NCBI RefSeq assembly: GCF_030538655.1
Contig: NZ_JAUNTO010000006.1
Location: 94,824 to 158,823, forward strand
DNA: 64,000 nt
Reading direction: 5' to 3'
Origin: Paracoccus sp. (in: a-proteobacteria)
GTDB lineage: Bacteria; Pseudomonadota; Alphaproteobacteria; Rhodobacterales; Rhodobacteraceae
Shown here: positions 55,682 through 63,843 of the stretch, piece after piece
Layout: each line of letters opens with the position of its first letter
Position numbering within the stretch: position 1 is the first letter of the stretch
Program-made: the position numbers and the translations under genes
The notes under the pieces: generated by a model
Databases searched by the model: none
What the model saw: the letters and a program-made list of their open reading frames with translations, nothing else
What the model was told of the DNA's origin: nothing

Positions 55682-56076
55682 GCCAGCACCTCGATCAGAC
55701 GAAACCGCTCGCAAACCACCGGCATATCGGACGAAAATCCACCGTTCCGGGCGAAAAACGCCTCATGCGCCGCGCGCCAGGCGGCGAAATCGCCTTCACC
55801 CTCGGCCAAGGCGAATTCCTCGGGCACCTCGTCAAAGGGCCGAATAACCACCTCGGTCAGCTCATACACCAGCGCCGGTTGCCCGCTATGATCCCGCGCG
55901 ATCATCACATCACCCGCGCGCGGCAGCGGATCGCCCACCGCCTGATAATCGCGCAAAGCGCCGCAGGTCGCCGTCTTTGCCCCCGACCGGATCAGCCCAA
56001 GCAAATGCGCCGACAATTCCGGACTATCCCCGAAATCGCACCACAAAGCCCCCGGCCAACGCTCCGCCAGCCGCAT
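55678..56076 (-). CDS. ASCH domain protein
   Basis: 132-aa RNA-binding-like beta-barrel domain (ASCH), with [32 protein letters not shown] and the C-terminal [24 protein letters not shown] region. Some ASCH proteins are N4-acetylcytidine amidohydrolases or RNA regulators; exact role unknown. ATG 56076 is chosen; a GTG at 56127 overlapping the liuB stop would add 17 residues encoded by the dispersed 3' element. Coupled to the macro-domain gene by a 4-nt overlap, so the two form a nucleotide/RNA-related pair. Confidence 0.82.
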   Translation of the reverse strand: MRLAERWPGALWCDFGDSPELSAHLLGLIRSGAKTATCGALRDYQAVGDPLPRAGDVMIARDHSGQPALVYELTEVVIRPFDEVPEEFALAEGEGDFAAWRAAHEAFFARNGGFSSDMPVVCERFRLIEVLA

Positions 56077-56113
56077 CTTCTGTCCAGAAATATCCCCGCC
56101 GGAGGCACCCGCC
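56073..56113 (-). repeat. Dispersed 3' element, copy 4 (after liuB)
   Basis: On the minus strand: GCCTCCGGCGGGGATATTTC then TGGACAGAAGATGC. The tail is nearly identical to copy 1 (GGGACAGAAGATGC). It starts 11 nt after the liuB stop; the GC hairpin is weak here. Its final ATG is the likely ASCH start codon. Confidence 0.6.
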
Positions 56114-56123
56114 ATATCAACCC

Positions 56124-57728
56124 TCACATACGGAAGACGCCAAAGCGCGTCGGCTCGATCGGGGCATTCAGGCTGGCGCGCAAGGACAGGCCCAGCACGT
56201 CGCGGGTCTTGCGCGGATCAATGATGCCGTCATCCCACAGCCGCGCCGACGCATATAAGGGATGCGACTGCCGGTCGAACATCTCGATGGTGGGGCGCTT
56301 GAACTCGGCCTCCTCCTCGGCGGACCAGCTGCCGCCCTTGCGCTCGATCCCGTCGCGGCGGACGGTGGCCAGAACGCCTGCCGCCTGCTCGCCCCCCATC
56401 ACCGAAATGCGGCTGTTCGGCCATGTCCACAGGAAGCGCGGGCTATAGGCGCGGCCCGACATGCCGTAATTGCCCGCCCCGAACGAGCCGCCGACCAGCA
56501 TGGTGATCTTCGGCACATTGGTCGTTGCCACCGCCGTCACCATCTTGGCGCCGTGGCGGGCGATGCCCTCGTTCTCGTATTTCCGGCCGACCATGAATCC
56601 GGTGATGTTTTGCAGGAAAATGATCGGCGTGCCGCGCTGTGAACAGAGTTCGATGAAATGCGCGCCCTTTTGCGCGGCCTCGGAAAACAGCACGCCGTTG
56701 TTGGCGATGATGCCGACCGGGCAGCCCTGAATATGCGCAAACCCCGTGACCAGCGTTTCCCCGAACCGCGCCTTGAATTCATCGAACCGAGACCCGTCCA
56801 CCACCCGCGCGATCACCTCGCGGATGTCATAGGGGGTGCGCAGATCGCCGGGGACGATGCCGAGGATTTCCTCGGGGTCATAGGCGGGGTCTTCGGGTGA
56901 TTGCCAGGCCACGGTCTGCGGCAGGTGCCGGTTCAGGTTGCCAATCGCGCGCCGCGCCATGGCCAAGGCATGAGCGTCATCCTCGGCCAGATAATCGGCC
57001 ACGCCCGACAGGCGGGTGTGAACATCGCCGCCGCCCAGATCTTCGGCGCTGACCACCTCGCCCGTCGCGGCCTTGACCAAGGGCGGGCCAGCCAGAAAGA
57101 TCGTGCCTTGGTTGCGCACAATGATCGTGACATCCGACATGGCAGGCACATAAGCGCCGCCCGCCGTGCAAGACCCCATCACAACCGCGATCTGCGCGAT
57201 CCCCTTGGCGGACATGCGGGCCTGATTGTAAAAGATGCGCCCGAAATGGTCGCGGTCGGGGAACACCTCGTCCTGATTGGGCAGGTTCGCCCCGCCGCTA
57301 TCGACCAGATAGACGCAAGGCAGGTTGCACTGCTCGGCGATCTCCTGCGCGCGCAGGTGTTTCTTGACGGTCATCGGGTAATAGGTGCCGCCCTTGACCG
57401 TCGCGTCATTGGCCACGACCATCACATCCTGCCCATGCACCCGCCCGATCCCGGCAATCACGCCTGCGCCGGGGGCCGCGCCGTCATACATGTCATGCGC
57501 CGCCGTCGCGCCGATTTCCAAAAATGGGCTACCGGGGTCCAAAAGGTTCGCCACCCGGTCACGCGGGGCCATCTTGCCGCGCGAGATATGCCGCTCCATC
57601 GCCGCAGCGCCACCGCCCGCCGCTGCGGCCAGCGCGGCCTGCCGCGCGGTGTCCAACAGATCCAGATGCGCCGCGCGGTTGGCCTTGAAGGCATCGGATG
57701 AAGCAATCGCGGACGAGATCAGTTTCAT
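56124..57728 (-). CDS. liuB: Methylcrotonyl-CoA carboxylase carboxyltransferase subunit
   Basis: Beta subunit, 534 aa, carboxyltransferase of the acyl-CoA carboxylase pair with LiuD. The N-terminal crotonase-like subdomain has [32 protein letters not shown]; the second has [27 protein letters not shown] and [21 protein letters not shown], typical of methylcrotonyl rather than propionyl enzymes. Start ATG 57728. Confidence 0.92.
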   Translation of the reverse strand: MKLISSAIASSDAFKANRAAHLDLLDTARQAALAAAAGGGAAAMERHISRGKMAPRDRVANLLDPGSPFLEIGATAAHDMYDGAAPGAGVIAGIGRVHGQDVMVVANDATVKGGTYYPMTVKKHLRAQEIAEQCNLPCVYLVDSGGANLPNQDEVFPDRDHFGRIFYNQARMSAKGIAQIAVVMGSCTAGGAYVPAMSDVTIIVRNQGTIFLAGPPLVKAATGEVVSAEDLGGGDVHTRLSGVADYLAEDDAHALAMARRAIGNLNRHLPQTVAWQSPEDPAYDPEEILGIVPGDLRTPYDIREVIARVVDGSRFDEFKARFGETLVTGFAHIQGCPVGIIANNGVLFSEAAQKGAHFIELCSQRGTPIIFLQNITGFMVGRKYENEGIARHGAKMVTAVATTNVPKITMLVGGSFGAGNYGMSGRAYSPRFLWTWPNSRISVMGGEQAAGVLATVRRDGIERKGGSWSAEEEAEFKRPTIEMFDRQSHPLYASARLWDDGIIDPRKTRDVLGLSLRASLNAPIEPTRFGVFRM

Positions 57729-57882
57729 GAGGCCATGCCTTTCGGATCAGGGTGCGGATGTGACAAGGGGCGCAAGGCGCAGGTGGACGTATCGCAGGGC
57801 GAGGTTGCGCAGATCGGTGCTGGCCGAATCGCTGCGCAGGTGCGGGAAAACCGTCCGCGCGCCGGTATATCGGGCAATCCCG

Positions 57883-58359
57883 TCATTCGCGGGTCGCCTC
57901 GACATAGGCTTGCAACAGGGCGGCGTGGCGGGCCACCTCGTCGCGCAGGCAGGATGGTTCTGCGGCGGTATCGCCAGACAGCCGCGCGGCCATGGCGCAG
58001 CGCGCGTCGCGAAAAGCGATCCAAGCGCGTTCCATCTCGCGGACGGCGGCCTGGGTCTCGGGGCTATTCTCGGCGGCGCGATCAAGCAGCGCGTCATAGA
58101 TTTGCGTCAACCGCGCCTCCCATGCCTGATGGCTGGCATCGAGACAGCCCAGTTCACGCTCGGCACTGGCGACGTCGGGGTGTTCCTTCTGAACGTAATC
58201 CAGGCAGAACTGCATCCCTGCGGTGGCACAGGTCGCGCCGGGACTGTCGGCCAGGCACTGGTCGATGGCAGCCGGATCGAAACCCGAGGAATCGCCGGCC
58301 AGAGCCGGGGCCGCCGGCAGCGAGGCCAGGGCAAGGGCGGCAAGAGCGATCAACCGCAT
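57883..58359 (-). CDS. Secreted LprI-like protein (DUF1311), copy 1
   Basis: 158 aa with signal peptide (1-22, ALASLPAAPALAG) and a DUF1311 domain (lysozyme-inhibitor LprI-like): cysteines in DQCLAD, ATCATAG, QFCLDY, LGCLDA, and the core MERAWIAFRDARCAMAA. Periplasmic or surface. AAGGAGA ribosome binding site before ATG 58359; an upstream ATG 24 codons earlier is rejected. A diverged paralogue precedes it. 154 nt without genes separate it from liuB. Confidence 0.87.
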   Translation of the reverse strand: MRLIALAALALASLPAAPALAGDSSGFDPAAIDQCLADSPGATCATAGMQFCLDYVQKEHPDVASAERELGCLDASHQAWEARLTQIYDALLDRAAENSPETQAAVREMERAWIAFRDARCAMAARLSGDTAAEPSCLRDEVARHAALLQAYVEATRE

Positions 58360-58411
58360 GACATCTCCTTTCGGTCGTTCCATGCCACCCTGTGACAAGG
58401 GCGGCGGCGCG

Positions 58412-58903
58412 CTATTCCACATCGCCCGCATGGCGCATCAGCAGGATCGCCTGTCGGGCGGTCAGTTGCATCGCGCAATCGGCGACCGCCGGGCCTGCCG
58501 CCGTGCCGCCCTGAAACTGCGCTGCCGCATAAGCGCAGGAGGCGTCGCGGAAGGTGATCCATGACCGCTGCATCTCGCGCAGGGTTTTTTCCATCGAGGC
58601 AGCGGTGCTGCCCAGATCGCGGGCCTCGGTGTCGGCCTGCCGCGCGTCAGTCAACAACACCTGATAGGCGTCGTTCAGCCGCGCGTCCCAATCCGCCGCC
58701 TCGGCCGACAGACACTGGACCATTCCGGCGGTCGAGCTGTCGGAACAGGCGTCTGCGGCAAGTCCGATGCAGGCCATGCGGTCGTCGCCCTGTCGCTGCG
58801 CAAGACAGGCGGGCAGGATTTCGGGGTCATAGCTCCGCGCATCCTGCGCGCTGGCAGGCAGGGTGATCAGCGTGGCAATAGAGATCAAAGCAGGGCGAAG
58901 CAT
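58412..58903 (-). CDS. Secreted LprI-like protein (DUF1311), copy 2
   Basis: 163 aa, paralogue of the next gene: signal peptide (1-19, ending PASAQ), cysteine-rich domain (PACLAQ, MACIGL, DACSDS, VQCLSA) and the core MQRSWITFRDASCAYAAAQF. AAGGAAATT ribosome binding site. Two tandem DUF1311 genes between liuA and liuB are unexpected for a catabolic cluster. Confidence 0.87.
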   Translation of the reverse strand: MLRPALISIATLITLPASAQDARSYDPEILPACLAQRQGDDRMACIGLAADACSDSSTAGMVQCLSAEAADWDARLNDAYQVLLTDARQADTEARDLGSTAASMEKTLREMQRSWITFRDASCAYAAAQFQGGTAAGPAVADCAMQLTARQAILLMRHAGDVE

Positions 58904-58962
58904 AATAATTTCCTTGTCACATCAAAGCCGGGCGCGGGGCGCGCCCGCCGGTTCATGGCATG

Positions 58963-60123
58963 TCAGGTCAGGCCCATCAATTCGCGGCCAATCAGCATCC
59001 GGCGGATTTCGCTGGTGCCCGCGCCGATCTCCATCAGCTTGGCGTCGCGGAACAGGCGGCTGACCACGCTGTCGTTCAGGAACCCGGCCCCGCCAAGCGC
59101 CTGCACCGCCTGATGCGCCTGCACCATCCCCTGTTCGCTGGCATACAGCACCGCGCCCGCCGCGTCCTGCCGCGTGACCTTGCCCGCGTCGCAGGCCTTG
59201 GCGACCTCATAGACATAGGCGCGGGCGGTGTTCAGCGCGACATACATATCGGCGATCTTGCCCTGCATCAGCTGGAAATTCCCGATGGGCTGGCCGAACT
59301 GCTTGCGTTCACGCATGTAGGGCATCACCTCATCCAGACAGGCGGCCATGATGCCGGTGCCGATGCCCGACAGAACCAGACGTTCGTAATCAAGGCCTGA
59401 CATCAGCACACGCACGCCGCGCCCTTCTTCGCCCAGCACGTTTTCGAAGGGGATTTCGCAGTTCTCAAAGATCAGCTCGCCCGTGTTGGACCCGCGCATC
59501 CCCAGCTTGTCGAAATGGGGCGACGTGGAAAACCCGGCCATGCCGCGTTCGACGATGAATGCGGTGATGCCCTTGGACCCGGCCTCGGGGTCGGTCTTGG
59601 CATAAACCACCAAAGTCTGCGCGTCAGGCGCGTTGGTGATCCAGTATTTGTTGCCGTTCAGCACGAAACGGTCGTTCTTTTTCTCGGCCCGCAGCTTCAT
59701 GCTGACGACATCGGACCCCGCGCCTTCCTCGGACATGGCAAGCGCGCCGACGGCCTTGCCGCTGCACAGATCGGGCAGGTATTTGCGGCGCTGCTCATCC
59801 GTGCCGTTCAGCTTGATCTGGTTCACGCAGAGATTCGAATGCGCGCCATAGGACAGGCTGATCGAGGCGCTGGCCCGCGCCAGTTCCTCGACCGCGATCA
59901 CATGCGCCAGATAGCCCATGCCAGAGCCGCCAAATTCCTCTGGCACGGTGATGCCCAAAAGGCCGAGTTCGCCCATTTCCGTCCATAATTCATTCGGAAA
60001 TTCGTTGGTCTTGTCGGCCTGCGCCGCCAGCGGTTTTACCCGATCCTGCGCCCAGCGATGCACCATATCGCGCAGCGCGTTCACATCCTCGCCCAGATCG
60101 AATTCCATCCCTTGCGTGAACAT
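58963..60123 (-). CDS. liuA: Isovaleryl-CoA dehydrogenase
   Basis: FAD acyl-CoA dehydrogenase converting isovaleryl-CoA to 3-methylcrotonyl-CoA, with electrons passed to ETF; 386 aa. FAD/substrate motifs: [79 protein letters not shown]. The catalytic base position and the [22 protein letters not shown] segment match the IVD group. First gene of the cluster; a TetR-like operator lies 18 nt upstream. Confidence 0.93.
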   Translation of the reverse strand: MFTQGMEFDLGEDVNALRDMVHRWAQDRVKPLAAQADKTNEFPNELWTEMGELGLLGITVPEEFGGSGMGYLAHVIAVEELARASASISLSYGAHSNLCVNQIKLNGTDEQRRKYLPDLCSGKAVGALAMSEEGAGSDVVSMKLRAEKKNDRFVLNGNKYWITNAPDAQTLVVYAKTDPEAGSKGITAFIVERGMAGFSTSPHFDKLGMRGSNTGELIFENCEIPFENVLGEEGRGVRVLMSGLDYERLVLSGIGTGIMAACLDEVMPYMRERKQFGQPIGNFQLMQGKIADMYVALNTARAYVYEVAKACDAGKVTRQDAAGAVLYASEQGMVQAHQAVQALGGAGFLNDSVVSRLFRDAKLMEIGAGTSEIRRMLIGRELMGLT

Positions 60124-60141
60124 TCCGGCCCTCCCCGTTAT

Positions 60142-60155
60142 TGAACGCTCGTTCA
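60142..60155. promoter_or_regulatory. Candidate TetR-type operator upstream of liuA
   Basis: Perfect inverted repeat TGAACG-CT-CGTTCA, extended by TTAT and ATAA on the outside, 18 nt upstream of the liuA start. Palindromes of this form are typical of TetR-family repressors of acyl-CoA catabolism. The cognate regulator is not encoded in the window. Confidence 0.6.
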
Positions 60156-60195
60156 GATAACGGGTTTATGCCCAATCCACCCGGCGCGAGTCAAG

Positions 60196-60223
60196 AAAAA
60201 GCCTGCGCGTGGCGGGCGCAGGC
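60196..60223 (-). terminator. Terminator of mch
   Basis: On the minus strand GCCTGCGC pairs with GCGCAGGC around a 7-nt loop and is followed by five T. It starts about 24 nt after the mch stop and isolates liuA from the upstream unit. Confidence 0.8.
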
Positions 60224-60246
60224 GTCAATCGAAATTCGGGCCGGGA

Positions 60247-61281
60247 TCAGAGCGGTATCAACGCCCAGTAATCCAGATCCAGCAGCACCTCTGGCGCGTA
60301 TTTGCCATCCGCGCCTTTCAGTGCAAAGGCGGCGCTGTCCCCTTTGGTCGCCACCAGCCGCAGCCGGATCGCGCCGACGCCGGGGGCATCGGTCTCGGTC
60401 TTGTCCAGCACCTCAGACCACGCCCGCACGGTATCGCCGGCAAAACACGGGTTGGCATGGGCGCCGCCGTTCAGCGCCACGATCATCTGCGCATTCGCCA
60501 GCCCGTTAAAGGACAGCGCGCGGGCCATGCTGATGACATGGCCGCCATAGATCAGCCGCCGCCCATCTTCGCGGTTGGTGGCGTCGAAATGCACCTTGGC
60601 GGTGTTCTGCCACAGACGGGTGGCCAGCATATGTTCTGCCTCTTCGATCGTCACGCCATCCACATGGTCGATCTTTTCGCCCACGGCGTAATCGCCCCAG
60701 CGATGCGGCTCGCCTGCCAGATCGAAGTCGTAATCGGTGAAATCCAGCCCGTCGGGGATCACCAGATCGGCGGGGTCCACCACGCCGGGCAGGTCGGGCA
60801 CCACGGTTTCGGGCGCGGGCGCGGCCTCATCGCGTTTGCGCACCATCACCCAACGGACATATTCCAACACCACATCGCCGGTCTGATTCAGCCCGCGCGT
60901 GCGCACGTAAACCACGCCGGATTTGCCGTTGCTGTTCTGTTTCAGCCCGATCACCTCGGATTCCGACCGCAGCGTATCCCCCGGCCAGACCGGCATCAGC
61001 CAGCGCCCCTGCGCATAGCCAAGGTTCGCCACCGCGTTCAGGCTGACATCCGGCACCGTCTTGCCGAATACGGTGTGAAAGACGATCAGATCATCCATCG
61101 GGCTGCCATCCAGCCCGCAATCCGCCGCAAATTCATCACTGGAATACAGCGCATGACGGGCGGGATACAGCGCATGATACAGCGCCCGTTCCCCTTCCGC
61201 GATGGTGCGCGGCACGGCGTGACGGATCACCTGACCCATGCGGTAATCTTCAAAGAAACGGCCGGGATTGGTTTTGCTCAT
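60247..61281 (-). CDS. mch: Mesaconyl-CoA hydratase (beta-methylmalyl-CoA dehydratase)
   Basis: Double-hotdog MaoC-type enzyme of the ethylmalonyl-CoA pathway, interconverting mesaconyl-C1-CoA and beta-methylmalyl-CoA; 344 aa. The N-terminus SKTNPGRFFEDYRMGQVIRHA, then LLVFHxVFGKTVPDISLNAVANLGYA-type sequence and VVYVRTRGLNQTGDVVLEYVRWVMVRKRD match the Rhodobacter sphaeroides enzyme closely from memory. ATG 61281 overlaps the DUF1737 gene stop (ATGA). Confidence 0.9.
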   Translation of the reverse strand: MSKTNPGRFFEDYRMGQVIRHAVPRTIAEGERALYHALYPARHALYSSDEFAADCGLDGSPMDDLIVFHTVFGKTVPDVSLNAVANLGYAQGRWLMPVWPGDTLRSESEVIGLKQNSNGKSGVVYVRTRGLNQTGDVVLEYVRWVMVRKRDEAAPAPETVVPDLPGVVDPADLVIPDGLDFTDYDFDLAGEPHRWGDYAVGEKIDHVDGVTIEEAEHMLATRLWQNTAKVHFDATNREDGRRLIYGGHVISMARALSFNGLANAQMIVALNGGAHANPCFAGDTVRAWSEVLDKTETDAPGVGAIRLRLVATKGDSAAFALKGADGKYAPEVLLDLDYWALIPL

Positions 61282-61484
61282 TGTTCGCCCAGTTTCATGT
61301 CGGGGTGATAATCGGTGGCGATGTCCTTGGTCACGGCCTGCGCGCAACGCATCACACCGCGCAGCGGGTCAAAGGCCATCGTCGGCGCACCATGCAAGGC
61401 CCAGCCTTTCGACAGCGCAAGGCTGATTTTGTGACAAAAGGCCGATGTGTCGTCTTCGGTCAGCAGGCGGTAGATGGTCGGCAT
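61278..61484 (-). CDS. DUF1737 small protein
   Basis: 68 aa, single DUF1737 domain: YRLLTEDDTSAFCHKISLALSKGWALHGAPTMAF. Function unknown. One nucleotide separates it from the NnrU stop and it overlaps mch by 4 nt, so it belongs to the mch transcript. Its conserved place beside mch suggests a link to the pathway, not demonstrated. Confidence 0.82.
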   Translation of the reverse strand: MPTIYRLLTEDDTSAFCHKISLALSKGWALHGAPTMAFDPLRGVMRCAQAVTKDIATDYHPDMKLGEQ

Positions 61485-61485
61485 G

Positions 61486-62034
61486 TCACGCTCCGAACGG
61501 GTTATAGCCCAGCCAAATGTGGACCAGCGCCATGACAGCGTAAACGATCACGGTGCCGGCAATGGCCATCATCTCTTTGCGCATCGGCGCGGGCGGCGGC
61601 GGGGTCCAGCCCGGCTGTGCCCGGTTCAGCACCGCGATTTCCACCAGCGCCCAGGCCAGCAGCCCGCCGAACAGCACGAATGAGGGCAGGTCGCCATTCG
61701 GCAACAGATGCGCAAAGGCCCACAGCGCAAAGCCGGTCAGCATCGGGTGCCGGATCACCCGCGCCGCGCGGGTTTTCATGCCCGAGGCGGCAAACAGGTA
61801 AACCGCAATCAGCATCAGCAGGTTGTTGATGCCCTTGGTCGCGCCGGTCGCGCCCCACCAATACGGCCCGCCCGTGGCACGATAGCCGATGACCATCAGC
61901 ACAATGGATAACAGCAATCCCGCTGTGACCATCCCCCGCCCGGCATCCCCCATCCGCGCGCGCGGGCCGGGTGCGATGCGTTTGAACAGATGCGACGCCC
62001 ACCACAGCGCCACCCCCAGGATCAACAGTAACAT
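61486..62034 (-). CDS. NnrU-family membrane protein
   Basis: 182 aa with five or six predicted helices. Conserved WWASHLFKRIAPGPRARMG at the N-terminus and RVIRHPMLTGFALWAFAHLLPNGD in the middle are the family signature. NnrU was first seen in denitrification clusters, but members occur widely and the role is unclear; NnrU shares the isoprenylcysteine-methyltransferase-like membrane fold. No denitrification genes nearby. Confidence 0.87.
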   Translation of the reverse strand: MLLLILGVALWWASHLFKRIAPGPRARMGDAGRGMVTAGLLLSIVLMVIGYRATGGPYWWGATGATKGINNLLMLIAVYLFAASGMKTRAARVIRHPMLTGFALWAFAHLLPNGDLPSFVLFGGLLAWALVEIAVLNRAQPGWTPPPPAPMRKEMMAIAGTVIVYAVMALVHIWLGYNPFGA

Positions 62035-62072
62035 CTGGCTTCCTTTCGGCTGGATGTGTCGAGACGACTATC

Positions 62073-62921
62073 TCATGCGTTGCCCATGGCGGCAATCGCA
62101 TCCGCCTTGGCCAGCGTGGCCTTGGCGGTTTCGACATGCAGGTTCTCGACGATCTTGCCGTCTACAACGGCAACCCCCTGCCCGGCTGCCACCGCCTCGT
62201 CAAAGGCGGCAATCTGACGGCGGGCCAGCGCAATTTCCGCCTCGGTCGGGGCAAAGGCGGCATTGGCCACCTCAAGCTGCGCCGGATGGATCAGCGTCTT
62301 GCCGTCAAAACCCATGTCGCGGCCCTGATCGCATTCGACCCGCAGCCCGTCTTCGTCCTTGAAGGCGTTGAACACCCCGTCCACGATCACCCGCCCATGC
62401 GCCTTGGCGGCCAGCAGACACAAGCCCAACCCCGCCATCATCGCCAGACGGTCGGGCCGGAACCGGCTGCCGATTTCCTTGGCCAGATCGTTGGTCCCCA
62501 TGACCATGCCCTGCAAACGGGGATGCGCCGCAATGGCCGCGGCATTCAGCATCCCGGCGGCCGTCTCCATCATCGCCCACAACGGCAGATCGCCGGTCAG
62601 TGCAACCACCCGGTCCAGATCGGCGGGGCTGTTCACCTTGGGGATCAGCACGGCATCCACTCCGGCCATCTGCGCCGCCGCACGGGCGTCATCCGCGCCC
62701 CATTCGGTATCCAGCCCGTTGATCCGCACGATCCGCGCGCGCCGCCCGTAATCATTGGTCAAAGCCGCCGCCAGCGCATCCCGCGCATCAACCTTGGCAT
62801 CGGGCGCCACCGCATCCTCAAGATCAAAGATGATCGCATCTGCGGCCAAGCCTTGCGCCTTTTCCATCGCACGAACATTGGCAGCCGGGATATACAGAAC
62901 AGAGCGGTAAGGACGGGCCAT
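62073..62921 (-). CDS. mcl2: CoA ester lyase, (3S)-malyl-CoA thioesterase-like
   Basis: HpcH/HpaI-CitE family TIM barrel, 282 aa. RSVLYIPAANVRAMEKAQGLAADAIIFDLEDAVAP at the N-terminus carries the metal/substrate acids; MMETAAGMLNAAAIA and GKTLIHPAQLEVANAAFAPT follow. Length and position beside mch fit the Mcl2 (malyl-CoA thioesterase) of the ethylmalonyl-CoA pathway; a beta-methylmalyl-CoA lyase (Mcl1) or citrate lyase-like activity cannot be ruled out. ATG 62921 with TGAGG six nt upstream. Confidence 0.84.
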   Translation of the reverse strand: MARPYRSVLYIPAANVRAMEKAQGLAADAIIFDLEDAVAPDAKVDARDALAAALTNDYGRRARIVRINGLDTEWGADDARAAAQMAGVDAVLIPKVNSPADLDRVVALTGDLPLWAMMETAAGMLNAAAIAAHPRLQGMVMGTNDLAKEIGSRFRPDRLAMMAGLGLCLLAAKAHGRVIVDGVFNAFKDEDGLRVECDQGRDMGFDGKTLIHPAQLEVANAAFAPTEAEIALARRQIAAFDEAVAAGQGVAVVDGKIVENLHVETAKATLAKADAIAAMGNA

Positions 62922-62995
62922 CAGCAACCTCAAAATCAAAAGTTGCGTCAGACTGACCCGCCACGCAACAGATGGCAAGCCCCTTTGCCGCAGCG

Positions 62996-63043
62996 CAGCA
63001 CGGCCCGTCTTTCGTTTGAAAATATCTTACGGGGTGAGGCGGA
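62996..63043 (-). repeat. Dispersed 3' element, copy 5 (after the TauE gene)
   Basis: On the minus strand CCGCCTCACCCCGTAAGATATTTTC then AAACGAAAGACGGGCC. The tail matches copy 2 (AAACGAAAGACAGGGCC). It follows the terminator hairpin of the TauE/SafE gene, in the same orientation as that gene. Confidence 0.6.
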
Positions 63044-63047
63044 TCAG

Positions 63048-63070
63048 AAAAAGGTCCAGTGGACCTTTTT
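63048..63070. terminator. Symmetric terminator after the TauE/SafE gene
   Basis: AAAAAGGTCC, loop of 3, GGACCTTTTT: perfect 10-bp stem with A/T flanks on both sides, so it works on either strand. It lies 27 nt after the TauE/SafE stop. Confidence 0.85.
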
Positions 63071-63096
63071 CCCGGCGAACGGGAGCTGGCCCCCAC

Positions 63097-63843
63097 TTAC
63101 ACTAGCGCCACCCAGATCAGCCGCAGCGAAATCAGCAACAGCGCCCAGACCACCGCGCCGAAAAACACCCGCTCGGGCAAAACGCGCACCAGCCAGACGC
63201 CCAGAAACACCGCCGCAGCAGCAGGCACAAGCAAGCGCAGCGACACCGACATATTCCCCCAGTTCAGCGCGCCCAAAGCCCAATACGGCACCAGTTTGAT
63301 CGCGTTGACATAGGCAAACAGCACTGTCGTCGTCCCGGCAAAGCGCGCTTTGTTCATGCGCAGCGGCAGGGCATAAACCTGAAACGGCGGCGCACCGGCG
63401 TGGCTGACAAAGCTGGTGAACCCGGTCACCGCACCCCAGAACACCCCCGGCCCGACATGTGCCGGACGCGGCGGCGGCACCCGTCCGCGCCAGCTTTGCC
63501 AGATCAGCCGCAGCGCAAATACCGCCCCAATCAGGCCGATCATCAGCGTCACGGCAGCCTCTGGCACAATCCGCGCCGTCGCCCAGCCAAGCGCAACGCC
63601 CAAAGTCGCCCCCGCAGCCATGATCGCCACCACCCGCCGGTCGAAATCGCGGCGATAGGCCCACAGCCCAAACATATCCGACACGACATAGACCGGGGCC
63701 AGAATCGCCGTTGCCACCACCGGCGGCACGGCAAAGGCCAGCACCGGCACGCTCATCATCCCGACGACAGGCAGCCCACCCTTGCCCATCCCGACCAGCG
63801 CCGCAGCCAGCACCGCCAGCCCCCAGAACCCGGTTTCGTCCAT
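63097..63843 (-). CDS. TauE/SafE-family anion exporter
   Basis: Integral-membrane protein, 248 aa, with about eight hydrophobic segments; the family exports sulfite, sulfoacetate and other organosulfonates, or related anions. The N-terminal GMGKGGLPVVGMMSVPVLAF and the repeated SHAGAPPFQVYALPLRMNKARFAGTTTVLFAYVNAIKLVPYW are characteristic. Single gene; 157 nt of upstream sequence to the window end. Confidence 0.87.
   Translation of the reverse strand: MDETGFWGLAVLAAALVGMGKGGLPVVGMMSVPVLAFAVPPVVATAILAPVYVVSDMFGLWAYRRDFDRRVVAIMAAGATLGVALGWATARIVPEAAVTLMIGLIGAVFALRLIWQSWRGRVPPPRPAHVGPGVFWGAVTGFTSFVSHAGAPPFQVYALPLRMNKARFAGTTTVLFAYVNAIKLVPYWALGALNWGNMSVSLRLLVPAAAAVFLGVWLVRVLPERVFFGAVVWALLLISLRLIWVALV

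Noticed and set aside
52484-55891. 1135-codon open frame on the plus strand
   Set aside because: It lies antisense to liuD, the GT2 gene and the macro-domain gene, all with clear domains. Its translation is His/Arg/Gln-rich without domains, as expected for the reverse frame of high-GC genes.
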